From positions 2,666,001-2,730,000 of the forward strand of contig JANATF010000004.1 in NCBI GenBank assembly GCA_029449245.1: DNA of 64,000 nt. The letters run 5' to 3'. The position numbers were made by a program, and so were the translations under genes. The notes beneath the pieces are model-generated. The model did no database searches and was not told the origin of the DNA. It saw nothing but the letters and a program-made list of their open reading frames with translations. This DNA comes from Mortierella alpina (taxonomy: Eukaryota; Mortierellomycota; Mortierellomycetes; Mortierellales; Mortierellaceae). This document shows, one piece after another, positions 23,231 through 35,494 of this stretch (within the stretch, counting starts at the first letter, position 1; every line of letters starts with the position of its first letter).

Positions 23231-25804
23231 ATGAGGAATACGCCCTGCTGTGCTCCTGTCTTGGGCACCAGTCTCACAACGCCCTGCTATATCCTGATGT
23301 GCCCGAAACTGTCCTCCACCTACCTTCGTTTCGGCCGTCATCATCACCAGAGCACCGCTTCCGCGCATGCATTCTTCTACTCGTCTGCGTCTCCGTTCCC
23401 GTTCTTGGCCCCTCGAAGAACCGCCCTGACGTTGGGGCTCCTGCGAACATTCGAACCGCAGAACCACAAGCCGCTGTTACTTCTTCGCTCTGCCATTGCT
23501 CTCGAGAAGGAGACCCTCGCCTCCAGATCCGCCGACATGGCCAGAGTCAGAGCAGCTCAAACAGCCAAGGACACCACCGATGCTGCTCCAAGAGTCGCCA
23601 CTGCCTCTGCCACAGGCACCATTCACCCAGGTGTGGCGGCCGATGCTCAGCCCAAGAAATTGCTCTGGTTGAGAGTGAAGAAAGAGCTGATTCATTATTG
23701 GGACGGGACCAAGCTACTGGGCAAGGAGATAAAGATCTCGACCAAGCTCGCCAACAGGTTGTTGCATGGCCAAAAGCTGACAAGGCGTGAGCAGAAACAA
23801 GTAGAGTGCATGATATAGCCTACATATTTTGTCTTTTTTTTTTGGATGTAGAAAAGAGACCAGCGCACTCACAGCGAGGTTCTTTTTTTTTTTGCTTCTC
23901 ATCAAATTACCACTTGTAGCTGCGAAGAACCACGAGCGATCTTCTTAGACTGATCCCCTTCTCTGTCTTTGTCATTGTCCCATTCATGGAGTTCTTGCTC
24001 CCCGTGGCCCTCAAGCTGTTCCCCGACATGCTTCCCTCCACTTTTGAGGACAAGTTTGCAAAAGAGGAAAAGAGACGAAAGCTGCTCAAGATGCGACTGG
24101 AGATGGCCACCTTCCTGCAGGAGACCATCGAGGCATCAGGCATACCAGGTTCAGAACAAGCTGTCGCTGCCAAGGAGTTTGGAGACATGTTCCGAAAGGT
24201 TCGCAGTTCGGGAGAACAGGCTTCGACAGAAGAGCTGATCAGGGTCGCCAAACTCTTTCGCGACGAATTGACCTTGGACAATCTGTCGAGACCGCAGTTG
24301 GTGTCGATGAGTCGCTATATGAACCTGAATGCTTTCGGCACCGACAACTTTTTGCGGCACCTTCTCCGTATCAAGATGAATTCGATCAAACGAGACGACA
24401 AGGTAAAAAAGAAAAAAGGGTCGATCAATGGATATGTTTTGTTTAGAAGCTCATGTTTTTTTGTTAGCTTATCATGTCAGAAGGTGTAGAAACCTTGACC
24501 AGCCATGAACTGCTGGCAGCATGTCAGTCTCGTGGCATAGGCACCAACAGTGTGTCCGACACTCGTCTCCAAAGCGAACTGGCCCAATGGCTCGAGCTCC
24601 ATCTCACCTACGCCATCCCCTCCTCGCTCCTCATTCTTTCCCGCGCATTCTCGTTCTCAGACAGCAGCCGCCGCACCAGTAGTGTCTTCCCGCCCTTACA
24701 GGCCACCCTGTCCTCCTTACCAGACAATCTCTTGACCGAGGCAGAACTAGACCTGTCTGAAATCGAAGGCGCCGCCACAGCCAGGCAGAAATTAGAGGTC
24801 TTGGAGCAGCAAGAAGAACTTATTGCCGAGGAGAAGGCGCAGGAGGAGAAGTACGGGTGGTGGATCCATCAACAACAAAAAAATGTCTCATGGGTAGCTC
24901 TCCTAGACCCTGGCATCGATCTGACGCCTGCCACAACAGCCAAGTCTGACCCCTCCTCCACTTCAAGGCTCACTGTAACACCTTCAGCGCTACCACCGCC
25001 ACTGCTGGTCACAGATACATTAGAACACCCCATGATTGCTCAGGATGCTACTCTGGACACTTCTTCATCTGGCCTATTGGTCCCTGCGAAGGATGGTACC
25101 CAACAGGTCGTGCCCACGCATCGCGACGACAAGACAGAAGAGGAACAGACTCGACTTACCAAACTGCAACTACTGGAGCTTCGCGAGGCGTTGTACGTCA
25201 TGTCCTCTCGGTCTGCAGTCTTGGAAGAACGCGAGAAACTAAAAGATCTCAAAGAGGATCGGAAGGACTACAAAGCGGTAAAATATGGTTTTCTTTTGTT
25301 CATCTGAAAAACACTCTATTAGCTGACTCGCTTAACACCCAAATTGTACCTACCCGGCAAAAAAAATAATCGTAGGATATTGAGGAGCTGGCGCAGGCGG
25401 CGCATCGTCAAGAACACAAAGCGGCCCGTCGATTAGGGCACCGACTCGAAAAGATGATTTCGAAACTCGACCAAGAACTGGAAGCCTTTGATGCTGTGGT
25501 CGGGAACAGGCTCCAGGCGTTTCAAACCAACGAACGTGGAGAAGTGACGGTCGGTGACCTGGAGGCGGCTTTGAAGGTGATCAGGCACGCGCCAGCAGAG
25601 GAGAACATCAAGCAGATTGTGCAGAGACTGGACGCCGATGGTGATGGACTCGTTCTGCTGGATCACATTGTGCAGCTGGCCGATTGGGTGGAGCAAGAGG
25701 AGGGACATGGAGTTCTCTTGGGTGGGTTGAACATCCAGCCTGCAGGCAAAGGGGTTGAAGACCCCAAACACCTGAGAAAGGAAGACATTCTCAAGGATAC
25801 GTAA
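23231..25804 (+). CDS. MDM38: LETM1 / Mdm38 family mitochondrial inner-membrane protein
   Basis: Exons 23231-23800, 23920-24402, 24468-25277 and 25376-25804 (all phase 0) give about 763 residues. The start gives a long presequence-like N-terminus. The hallmark joins across intron 1: LTRREQKQ then LRRTTSDLLRLIPFSVFVIV (near 185-210), holding the single membrane helix, followed by the LETM1 ribosome-binding-like domain with FLRHLLRIKM and LTSHELLAACQSRGIGT. LETM1/Mdm38 proteins support K+/H+ (and in animals Ca2+/H+) exchange and bind mitoribosomes. A C-terminal EF-hand-like loop is visible at residues 707-718 (DADGDGLVLLDH), preceded by a coiled coil. Yeast Mdm38 lacks this; animal LETM1 has it. 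Residues 420-560 are a low-complexity insert. The gene converges with the BAR-protein gene. Confidence 0.93.
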
Positions 25805-26056
25805 AAAAACAGACGCAAATGTCCAAAGAGTCAAGTCCTCTACTCTATATATATATAAAAAGTCGCTCCGAGGAATGTGAATGATTTTGGTTTATTGGAT
25901 TGGATTGTATTGTAGCAAACTCTCCTGTCCGCTCATGACCTTGCCTCCCAGAGTCTCAAGGACGATGGGGTATTCTTCTCAACCTGCCTTGTCGCTCATC
26001 TCCGTGATGTCTTTCGCCTTCAGAAAAATGTGTGCCATTGACAACAAACAAGCGCT

Positions 26057-27393
26057 CTATTCGCTGCGGCTGTTGCGGTAGAGAGCCTCTTGAGTGACCG
26101 AGAGCTCGTCAATCTCCGGTGCTACGTCAGCCAGAATCTCCTGTGCCTCCTTGTAGAACGCAAGCTGAGCGGCGACCAAGTCGGCCAAATTCCGGAGGGG
26201 TTCAGGGTTCTCGAGCACAGTCTTCATCAACGTCGTGGCTTCCTCAACAGCCGCCACAAAGAGATCCTCGGCCTGCTCAACCTCAACCCTGCTAGCCTCT
26301 GACCTCTCGGGTCTCGCTGTCTTGTACTGGGCCTTGGCAGAGTCCAGAGACAAGCGTGCGTTCTGGACATTACGTCTGGCCTTCATAGCAAATCCAATCT
26401 GAGTGTTCAAGGTCGTTCCAAAGGGCTGAACAAACTTTGTCGAGATCTCGTTGTCCATGTTCAGACGGAAATCACCAATCTTTTCCTGAACAGTCGCAAA
26501 CTTGAACAGAGCTGATCCCATGGGCTCCTCGAGTCCCAATTGCTCCGATCCCTGGAAGCTGGCGCGAGAGAGCGCATGTGCCAGAGTCTTGGGAGGGGCA
26601 GCCTCCTTACGCTCCTCCAGCGCTGCTGCCTCGGACGCGGCCTTCTCAGCGGGCGAGAGGGCCACTTGTTGGATCCTGTCCGTCACTGTGCGTCCAAACT
26701 CGCCAAGAGTCTCCTGAAGCTGAGCTGGGTAGTCGTAGGTTGGGTTCTGGTATGTGCGGGTGACACGGAGGAGGCTGGTGTGCATGTTGCGCAAGGCATC
26801 CACACGCTATCCAACACCGAGCAAGGATCATAAATTGATAAGTGTTTGCAGGGCCATATGAAAGGGGGCGTGACATTCGAGCTTGAGGCATAACTCATTA
26901 TACCTTCTCCAAATCCTTGTATTCCTGAGGGAGTTCAGTAATGTCCTCTGCAGTTCCCATCTTTTCTTGCGCAAACTAATGTCAACAGGCAACAGTGGGA
27001 TTTCCAATATAGAAGGTTAGTCATCGGACTTCTGGTACACCGAGTGCACGGGTGGATGAAGAGTGGCAGCACCCTTATGGCGCCGTGACATGTAGTATTT
27101 TGGATGTTGGTGTCCCTGAGCACTTTGCTCCAAAAGTCCTATTCCATGAATACAGGTTCCGCTTCCAGTAGCACTGATGTGGGCGTCATCTGCTATTTAC
27201 GATGGACAAAGAAACTCGAGGAAGTGGCCAGCGACGCGTCCTAAGCGACCCAGGTCGCGCATGGGCGTCGGCGCCAGCTGACATGAAGTAAGGAGGAAGT
27301 CATGACCATTACCTGCTTGACCTGGCCAAGCTGCTTGCCAAGCTTGGCGGCAAGAGGGTTGAACTGCTGGGAGAGTGCTTTGAATTGGTCCAT
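26057..27393 (-). CDS. GVP36: Gvp36-like BAR-domain protein
   Basis: Exons 27393-27313, 26975-26904 and 26806-26057 (phase 0 joins) give 300 residues, all helical in character. The protein opens MDQFKALSQQFNPLAAKLGK, close to the amphipathic start seen in fungal Gvp36/BAR-2 proteins, and continues with ITELPQEYKDLEKRVDALRN, YPAQLQETLGEFGR, a central MGSALFKFATVQEKIGDFRL block and a long C-terminal helix (AEDLFVAAVEEATTLMKTVL). Gvp36 is a membrane-curvature protein of Golgi vesicles and endocytic sites with amphiphysin-type BAR fold; length fits (yeast about 326). No SH3 domain follows. The stop faces that of the LETM1 gene; the upstream neighbour GPC1 lies in the same orientation 149 bp away. 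Confidence 0.82.
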
Positions 27394-27542
27394 GATGATT
27401 TTGGGTAGGGTCAGGTAGAGTTAAGTCGAGAAGTGGAAAGTGATGAGAATAGAGCAAGATGCTTCAGCCCTGTCAACCAGAACACACAGTACCATGACGT
27501 CGATTTTTTTTTTTATTCTTGGCTCAGGCACACAGGCACACC

Positions 27543-29407
27543 TCAGTCGTTCTTCTTGTCCACTTCACTCTTTTGGCTCTGAAGAGACTCCTGGTGGTGC
27601 TCGTTCTGATGCTCCTCGTGCGCAGAGTCCTGCGCTAATTGATTTGCGGCCACGGCTGAAGAGACCTCTGCTGCCAGCTTGCTGAGCTGCTTCTCGTACT
27701 GCTTGCTAAACACTTCCATGTAGTACGACGCACCATTCCACACACTGACAAGAAACAGGCCCACCAAGAACATAGTGTTCAGTCTGAAGCTGCGGTAAAT
27801 CAAAAGTGCAAAGAGGCACGTAACAAACTAGTAAAGGTAGTGCAGGGAACAAACAAGACCGAGTTTGCCGTTAGACATCTGACAAATAGACCCATCCTTG
27901 GCCCTGCAAACATGTCAAAGGGCAGAGTTTACGTGGATAGTGCCTTACCGTATAGATCAACTGCATGCCCATGAACGTGACAATGCTGTACTGTTCGCCA
28001 AACGTGTGTGCTGCTTTGGAGATCATGCCTCCTTTGGGATCGTTGAGCAGCCAGGTGTAAGAGGTCACTCGCTTTCCTGCCTTGATCTTTTCCTTCTGCT
28101 TCACGACCACAAAGATGTAGTACGCAATCTGCCAACTCAAGTAGAGTGCAATGGCGGCCTCGAGCGAAGGGATTGTAGGCAACACCTCCATGCTCTTTAG
28201 TGCTGGGTATCGTGTATGGTTTGGGTCGGGGTATAGCCATCGCACAACATAGAGAGCAATGGGGGGACTCATGTGGATGTAAACACTGGTGACCTTGTCC
28301 AAACTACAGATGGTAAACAAAAACACTTGTGTAAACAAGATGCATAGTGCACAGACAACATTTGCATGAACCTGCTATCTCTTGCATTCATGTTCCAGGA
28401 GCACAGTTACCTGTGCAAAACAAGGCTGTTGCGCCAGGTGACAATGGCGAAAGCCAGAGGTCCATGCGAGAGTAGCCATACAGCCCCAAAGAGCGCCTGC
28501 GATTGCGGGAAGAGGTAGAGGTACGCGATCACGGCAACATTGACCTAAATAGATGAAAAAAAGGAGGGGGGAGCGTTCATATGATTGAGTGACCCACGCC
28601 TTGCTCAATATTGTATGACCGCATTAGAACTGGTGCTCTCTTATCGTCGCTCAAAGGAACTGGCATACGACGTACGAAATAGCACATGTCAAGTAAAAAG
28701 TAGTGCCAGGCTTTTTTCTTGTAGAGAAAGCCCCTGACGACAATGAGGATCATGGCCTGGACTGTGTGTACAAAAGGGATCCACTCGGGGTACTGGGACA
28801 CCATCCACGGGGTGCAACAGCACTCAAACATTCCCAAGGTGAATGCGATCTTGTCCATGAACCGCACAACGCTCGCCTTCTTCATGCTCTTCTTCCAGAC
28901 CATCAGTGAGGTGTCTATTTGCGATTTTAGATTGTTGGCTGTATTGTCGACTTGATGTCGGATCTGTCGTTTGGTCGTTCCCACATGATGGCGCAGTTGG
29001 TGCTTCGTCTTTGTCAGGTCTGAACGAAAGTTGTTATACATTTGGTTGGCGAGTACAGGCAGCTCCGTAAAGTCCTCCTCGAGGTTTTGAGAAATAAAAG
29101 AGTCCAGACTGAAGGAGAGTTGCGTCAGGATGTTGGGGACCAAGCTCGGACCCATCGAAGGACTTGTAGGCTCCGAGAGGATGGAAGGACTAGAAGAGTG
29201 TGCATCCTCGTACGTGTGCTCATCCTGCTCTGGTGCTGAGACCGATCGCTCCAGCGGCAGCTCAGTATCAGGGTCGGACATGGTCGCGAGGGAGTTGCTG
29301 TTAGAGCTACTGCTGTCGTTACTGCTGCCACCAGTGCTGGTGCTGGTCCTGTCTCGTGCGTTTTCGCGTGCTTGAGTGCTGGTGGCGTGTACTTGAATGG
29401 CGTTCAT
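27543..29407 (-). CDS. GPC1: Glycerophosphocholine acyltransferase Gpc1-like (DUF2838)
   Basis: Exons 29407-28676, 28544-28411, 28303-27949 and 27827-27543 give about 501 residues (yeast Gpc1 is 432). The first 110 residues are Ser/Thr-rich and disordered. The membrane part has eight or so hydrophobic segments and the family blocks MDKIAFTLGMF, LYLFPQSQALFGAVW, GPLAFAIVTWRNSLVLHSLDK and VYIHMSPPIALYVVRWLYP, then VWNGASYYMEVF near the end. Gpc1 acylates glycerophosphocholine to lysophosphatidylcholine at the ER, recycling the PC headgroup. The charged C-terminus (Glu/His/Gln-rich, ending in VDKKND) is cytosolic. The third intron (27948-27828) splices directly from IYT to FVTCLF; a small exon hidden there is possible but not needed for frame. 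Confidence 0.88.
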
Positions 29408-32400
29408 GCAGCGCGATGCTTTTCGTGTGTAAGGGAAGAAAGAGGAATGGATTCAAAAAGGAATTGGGAATGGACTGGGAAAAGAAAAGCATAAACACGT
29501 CAATTTCGTCATGATTTGCGGCTTGCTCTCGACGCTATGATATGTCAATACCACTGCATGGAGCTCATTCACTCCACTGCGGAAGATAGGCAGCATAAAC
29601 AAGATGCAGACCAGGGTACGGTGCGTAGTATTCATTATCGCTGTCCTGGCACAACTGATGTCGAGGCCCTACCCGTCTCGTGCTGAATCAAAAATTACCC
29701 GCTGCCTGTTGGAAGCCAAGTAGAGACCAGGCGTCTTTCTGATACCATTGGCCACACTGCGTACTCGGTGCAGCTGACTGACGATGCACAGAGGTGTCTC
29801 AAGTGTTCCAGTTTTGCAATAAAAAGAGCTTCATATGCGCTTCCACAACCTTCACAGCTTGACTATGTCCAGGAGCATGCCCAGGAGCCAAGGCGAGGCG
29901 GGGGGGATTATCATTACGAAAGGTTTGAAGTCGACCGAACACATGTATCTTTTCTATTGGCCTCCTTCTTAACCAAGACCACGAATGCGTTCAGGAATGT
30001 GAGTCTCGGCAGATAATTGAAAGGCGGGAAATGAGAACGAAACAGCCGTTAGCAGGAGCCTTCCTCTTGCAGGGCGATGCGGCCTTCAAGCCTGAAACTA
30101 TTACCCAGAAGCCGGCTCTTGATAGCGTCTTTTGCATCACTGTCTGTGAAACCATCGACACACCTTGTAGTCCATTATTGGTACGCAGTGGCCGTGGAGG
30201 GTTCTCGTCGTCATTTTGGATTGACCCCTTCGCCATTCTGAATATCGAACAACGGCATCGCCGTACGCCTCTCGACCCTTTTCTACGTCCCAAGAGCGTA
30301 GACAGTCAGTTAGAGAGGATAAAGGGCCGAACTTTAGCTTTCCAAACCTTGAGCACTGGCAAATGAGACACCACGAACCAAGCTGTTGGTCGGCCGTTGG
30401 AATGAGCATATAGCCGAAAACAGCCATGAAGTTCTCGACTCCGTAGTGTTTTTGCCCTTTTAAAACCGCTCCAAAAGAAAATGACCATTTGGTCTTTTGG
30501 CACAGCCGCCCAAGTACGTTTTATTGGTTATTGGGATCTGCATGAACTGCACCACGTTGGTCAACGATGGCGAGCACGGCGAAATAAAGTCCAGGTCACA
30601 CCTTTGAGTTCACTGGATACCCTTCTCATAGATGACCTTTAGTTTGGAGGCAAGAGACCTCTTCCTCATTAGTACAGAGCTTACATTAGCCCACACACGC
30701 TAGTGTCAAATGCCAGATTAGCTGCCGAGGATTGTTTCTACATACTGCGGGCAGGTACTCATGCAGAGTAGAGTGCGCATTACTAGTTTGAAGCGGAACG
30801 GGTATCATAAACGTCTATCCCAAGCGTCGTGTAAAACTATAGACATATGTATGCAAGCAAATAAAGCTAGAGTGACCAATCGAACTGTAGGATGCATGTT
30901 GGTGCCTGGGAACCTGGCAAGGTCTTAGTTAAGCGGAATATTGTTGACGATGACAAATATGGACAATGCTGCCCGTTCTATTGTCATACCTCTGCACCAA
31001 TCGCTTCTCGAATCGTGCCGGCACGATGCAATCTGCACGGCAACCCGCTCCGCTCTTCCGCGCTCAAGGCCCTGATGTCGTAAGCGCTTGTTTACATTTG
31101 GGAGCTACATTTGTACGTGGCCTATGTATTGTTCGTGCGCCAGAGCCGAATAGAAAAACACTGGCGGAAGAGTACAATGGAAGCCATAGATGATTCGACT
31201 CCGCTGGCTTTGATATACAAATACAAGCGCCGGTCTGTAGAGAAAGTACGCTGAGTGCCACGGCTTTTTCATTCTACTGTTTCAAGACTTTTGCAAGACT
31301 GAAGCAAATCACCCAAGTCGGATATAAATCATAGCAAGGATCGTCCCTTTGCGTCTCAAGCTGTCTAGTTACATTGCTGTCATGCCGCCCGTGATTTGTC
31401 CCTTACATTCCCCATGGATTTTGTAGAGCGAGCCACTCGCTGAACACATTCAAGATCAGGGTCGGCCCGAGAAGGACGGTGGGGTATGGAAGATACGTAA
31501 TGGCACCGATATCATTGGCTGCGACATCATTGGTTGTTTTTGAGCCCAATCGGCAACCTCACTGCGTGCAGGAGCAAAGAAAATCCCCTCTGACTGCAAG
31601 GACGCCTGCAAGGACGCAAAAGCGAGTCGAAAGCAGGTGCCTTGCTGTAGCGTTGGCTCGCTAAACATCTCGTTCCTGAGAGAGGGGCGAACGAAAGTTT
31701 TGAGTGTGGTTTGTACTTCACTCCCCTTTTTCTTTAGACGAACACACGCGGCGTGAAGATAGGGTGGATCTATCCATGCAGCGAAATAAGAACCCCTAAG
31801 CAGCATTCCCTGTTCTCCCCCTTCATTGGTCACACTCCCTAAAGGCGTCTCCCTCCTGTTCGCTATGCATCGTATGAAGAAGATAAATAAAAGAGCGACT
31901 GCATGGATCACTCCTCGCTTTCCAGGCACACTGCACCAGCGGATTTATCAGTCGACTGAACGCTCCCGTTCTCCTCGTCCTCCCCTTCTTCTCCCTCCCT
32001 CCCTAATGCTCTAGTGGTGTGCTTCTGCACGAAGCATATAAAACATACCAGCAAAATCATAGACCTAACGCTGACAGCTTTCTTTCTGCTCTTGTGCAAC
32101 CTGAAGGCAAGGACCGTGCACAGACGCTGTCCTTTGCATCCCGTTCAAACTTTATTTGTGCGCATCGCCTTTAACCAATAGCATCAGTACAAACTATGTG
32201 CGCATGCAAATGTAAGGCCAGGGCAAACATGAACAAGAAAACAAAGAGCTTTCGGAAGCTTGGTCGTGGCTCACATTTCCTTGGGTGACGGCATACACCA
32301 GTGCGCACAATCGCTTTACGGCTGATCATGAGTAGCCTATATACCATAGATCCATATCGGCTGGCTATCTACGTTGCCTTGGAGTAACCAACCGGATCAT

Positions 32401-33210
32401 ATCTAGGTATCAATAACCGTCGAGATGTAATAGTCAGTCCAGCACTCATTAGCATCCTTTCCTACCCGAAGCCCTCGTGTGCTGTCCGTGGAAGGAATTG
32501 AAAGAGCTCGGAAGAGGCTGACGTTGAAGGGCTGCTGGGCTGTATGGCTTGCCCTATCTAGGAATTCCCTGTGTGCACGCCTTTTTCACGGAGAAAGGCT
32601 CTTGGTGCTCGTCTACTTGTGGTGAAAAATATATTGCTGTGATGTAGAGCACCCTCGCAATGAGTTCTCCAACGCTACGCCCCTCCTCATCCCCTTTTTT
32701 AGGCACGAAGAGAGGAAGCAGCACACGGAAAAGAAAATAAAGACGGGGCAAGATGCTTGCACATCGAGAACTATTCGTGTGGAGCAAAAGTCGCCCAAAC
32801 ATGAGCTCTGCTGCTGTTTATTACATGTAGGCAAAAAGACGTAGACAGCATCTGAGAGCTGACAAAGACACAGAGACTGCACTGGGCAAACATCCGAGTA
32901 TGCTTTAAACATTTGCGGGGTTTGTTGATTAGGGTCATCTCTGCAGCAGCGAGTCGCCATGCTGGCAACTTGTCTCCATTCATCTTGATGACCTCTTTCT
33001 CAGCTGAACACGCGAGCCCGAGAAAGAAATGTAGCTCTCTGTCCTGGCTCTCAAAGGTAGGCAGAAAACTGACTTGTTGCAGGGAACGGTCCATTGAGAG
33101 ACGAGACCATCTGGTCTATAGGAGATGTGCTTTTCAACCCGTTCAACCTGAAGGATCAGGCACGAGACGGCTCTATCTATCTGCGCCTGCGCTTGGGCAT
33201 ATAGACCGGG

Positions 33211-33236
33211 GCATAACAGCGAGGCATAACAGCGAG
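33211..33236. repeat. Two copies of a 13-bp direct repeat
   Basis: GCATAACAGCGAG occurs twice in exact tandem in the gene-poor region. It is a small slippage-type duplication with no visible function. Confidence 0.8.
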
Positions 33237-33370
33237 GCAAAGTTCTGAGAGAAGGCGTTTCGTTACTTTGACACATTCTAGATATCTCTAATCAGTGCGA
33301 CGATCCCTTTGAAACTCTTCGACGAGGCGCAACGATTCTTGGCGGCAAAATTCGATGAGGAAGAAGGCTG

Positions 33371-33904
33371 ATGGTATGGCGCTTCAAGAGGTTCAAGATC
33401 ACCGCCAATGGCGCGAATTCGATTACAACGGACATACTATTCCATCGACATGAGCTCTCTCACGCACGCTGTCGGCCTCTCATTCTCAAGCATATTGTCA
33501 AGATCTTCAAGTCGAGAGTTTTCGGCCTCAACAGCAAATCGTTCCTCGGTCAAATGAACTACAGCGAACAAGATCGTGTGCAGATACTATTAGCCGATCG
33601 GGTCTCTTTTCTACGTACAGTACAGCCAGATTGCCAAAATGGCGAGCCTTTCATGACCGCCGGATCGGCCTATAGAAATCAAAGCTGGTCAATGAAAAAT
33701 GCCCACCTGGAAGGAGGGAAAACGGCGATTTTCTTGGGAGCATTTTCCTCATTCATTCTTAAACAACCTATTCATGCCTTCACAAGCAGACGTTTACCAC
33801 GGTCCATGATGCTGGTTCCATATCTCCACTATCAACGGCATTGGCACGATTTTTCTATTCCTCAAAAGATGCCCTGCTTCCTTCTAAGAGGCTGCATACG
33901 CTGA
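33371..33904 (+). CDS. Doubtful 177-codon open reading frame
   Basis: An uninterrupted ATG-led frame of 177 codons, the longest in the gene-poor region. The translation is basic, rich in Arg, His, Phe and Ser, with no repeats, signal peptide or membrane segment, and matches nothing I recognise. Codon choice looks unbiased compared with confident neighbours, which strongly prefer C-ending codons. It may be chance, a lineage-specific gene or a remnant. Listed only so it can be tested. Confidence 0.15.
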   Translation: MVWRFKRFKITANGANSITTDILFHRHELSHARCRPLILKHIVKIFKSRVFGLNSKSFLGQMNYSEQDRVQILLADRVSFLRTVQPDCQNGEPFMTAGSAYRNQSWSMKNAHLEGGKTAIFLGAFSSFILKQPIHAFTSRRLPRSMMLVPYLHYQRHWHDFSIPQKMPCFLLRGCIR

Positions 33905-34633
33905 GGAATGAACGGGTGCTGTGGTGTCTCAATGCCGTCCGGAGGCGGCCCGGACCTGGGAATCGCCACAGCGTATGCTATTTGATACCTTTCTTCTGCG
34001 ATCCTGCATCCTCCCCAACATGTGGTCCTTTTTTCGTTTTTCTGTATTCCGGTGTTGCTGCTCCATCAGCTAGAATGGATAGGCTGATACTCATTCAACA
34101 ATAGGTCAATGATTCCACCAAAACGGGGGTAGCCAACGGTAGAAACGAGGGGGCAGGAGCAGGACAATGAGAAGAAGAAAGGGGAATGAATGAGAGAACC
34201 TTTTTTTCAACAAGACTAGAGTACTCTCTGTTCAATTGAATTTCGAAAATGTTGAAATTTCTGTTAGAAAGCCATGGCACAGTGCCATTGATTCTCACAC
34301 AGCGGCATTTGTCGATGAGGATACATGAGGGCAGCCTTGTGCTTGTACCCCAGGACAATTCTCCGGCATTCGTGTTTGGGTATCTGTCTGCGTGAAAGGG
34401 AGGAGGAAAGACCGAGCTAGGCTCGGCGGATGTTTCCCACCTGCTCGCGCAAGTACGCAAAGTACGCTGTAGGATTCTGAGGCCGATTGAATAGAGGCCG
34501 GCAATACAGTCCAAGGATATGCAGAATAAGACACACCAAAGAAATAGAGTCGCGCATTACTCTATTCTGTTGCATGAGGACGAGCCAGCCCACAGGCCAA
34601 CACTGTTTTTCCTTCCAGAGTACATGTCCTTTG

Positions 34634-34641
34634 TATAAATA
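34634..34641 (+). promoter_or_regulatory. TATA box of the cyclin gene
   Basis: TATAAATA, the same octamer as in front of both MFS genes, sits 854 bases upstream of the cyclin start. Sequence changes immediately downstream to a long C/T-rich tract, as expected if transcription begins here. Confidence 0.55.
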
Positions 34642-35494
34642 CGCACTGGTTTCCTTTCTTCGCCGCTGCTCCTCACCACTGTTTCTCTCGTTTGCCTCTT
34701 TCTTCCGCCTTTTGCACCTGTTGACTGTTGTGGCCTGTTTGTCAGCCTTTTTTGTCTTTCTTCTTTACCTCCTCTCTCTCTCTCACTCATCACTCTCCTT
34801 CACTCTCTCTCCCTGCGACCCACCCACTCCCTCGCCTTCTCTCGTTCTCTCTCTCAGCGTCATCGCGCCACACTGTTTCTTACTCCTCTCTCTGCCTTGT
34901 CTGTTCTGTCGCCTTCTCTCCTCCCGAGCCTCCATTGTCCTCTTTCTTTTGCATTAGCATTCCCCCCGGCCACCCATTGACCGATTCCATTCGCCCACTC
35001 GAACCCCGCCACTAAATTGCACAGCGCAAACGGCCCTTTTCTCGCCCACCCTGCCCTCTCCACCCGCCCACGACCCCTCTCCGGACCAGCGATCAGACCT
35101 CTCAGCCTCCCTTTGCCAGAACCAGAATCGATCCCTTGCCAACTTTGGTCTGAAGAGAGATTTGGCTCCAGCTTCTTCTCCAGACAATTCCACACAGTCC
35201 GGTTCATATCATTATTCGTTTTGGTCGTTTTGGTCCTCTGGTCGTTGCAACTGCCACTTTTGCCTTTTCCCGCTCCCACTTTCTTGCCCTTTCAACAGCC
35301 TGTGTTGGCCACAGTCCCATATAGAATTTTAATTCCTTCCAACCTGTTGAAAATTAGTCCTTCTCTTCTCTGCCACCGGCTGTTTGTCCTTCTTCACTCC
35401 TCCTCTTGCCTTCTCCTCGTCACCATCTCCGCCTTGCTGCCTCTGCCTCTGCCTCCTCCCGCTGCCTCCTCCTTGGTGAATCCTGTTGTGCGCG
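34642..35494 (+). promoter_or_regulatory. Presumed 0.85-kb AUG-free pyrimidine-rich 5' leader of cyclin
   Basis: Between the TATA box and the start codon at 35495 I find no ATG in any frame on the + strand across more than 850 bases. The tract is dominated by C and T (CTCTCTCT runs near 34772-34870, CCTCTGCCTCTGCC near 35436). An AUG-free, unstructured C/T-rich leader would allow scanning ribosomes to reach the main start. Introns within this leader are possible and would shorten the mature form. Confidence 0.6.

Larger units (their letters stand above)
29408..34633. other. 5.2-kb gene-poor region
   Basis: No open frame here combines an ATG, splice-consistent neighbours and a recognisable motif. 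The leftmost 300 bases must include the GPC1 promoter and the rightmost few hundred the cyclin promoter. Between them, composition is more balanced than in gene leaders and open frames are short and scattered over both strands, as in neutral sequence. I found no terminal inverted repeats, reverse-transcriptase or transposase motifs. The longest ATG-led frame (33371-33904) is listed separately at low confidence. Old, decayed elements or unannotated non-coding RNA cannot be excluded. Confidence 0.6.

Noticed and set aside
29408-34600. Transposon remnant
   Set aside because: Looked for terminal inverted repeats, target duplications, and RT, integrase or transposase motifs in both strands; none seen.
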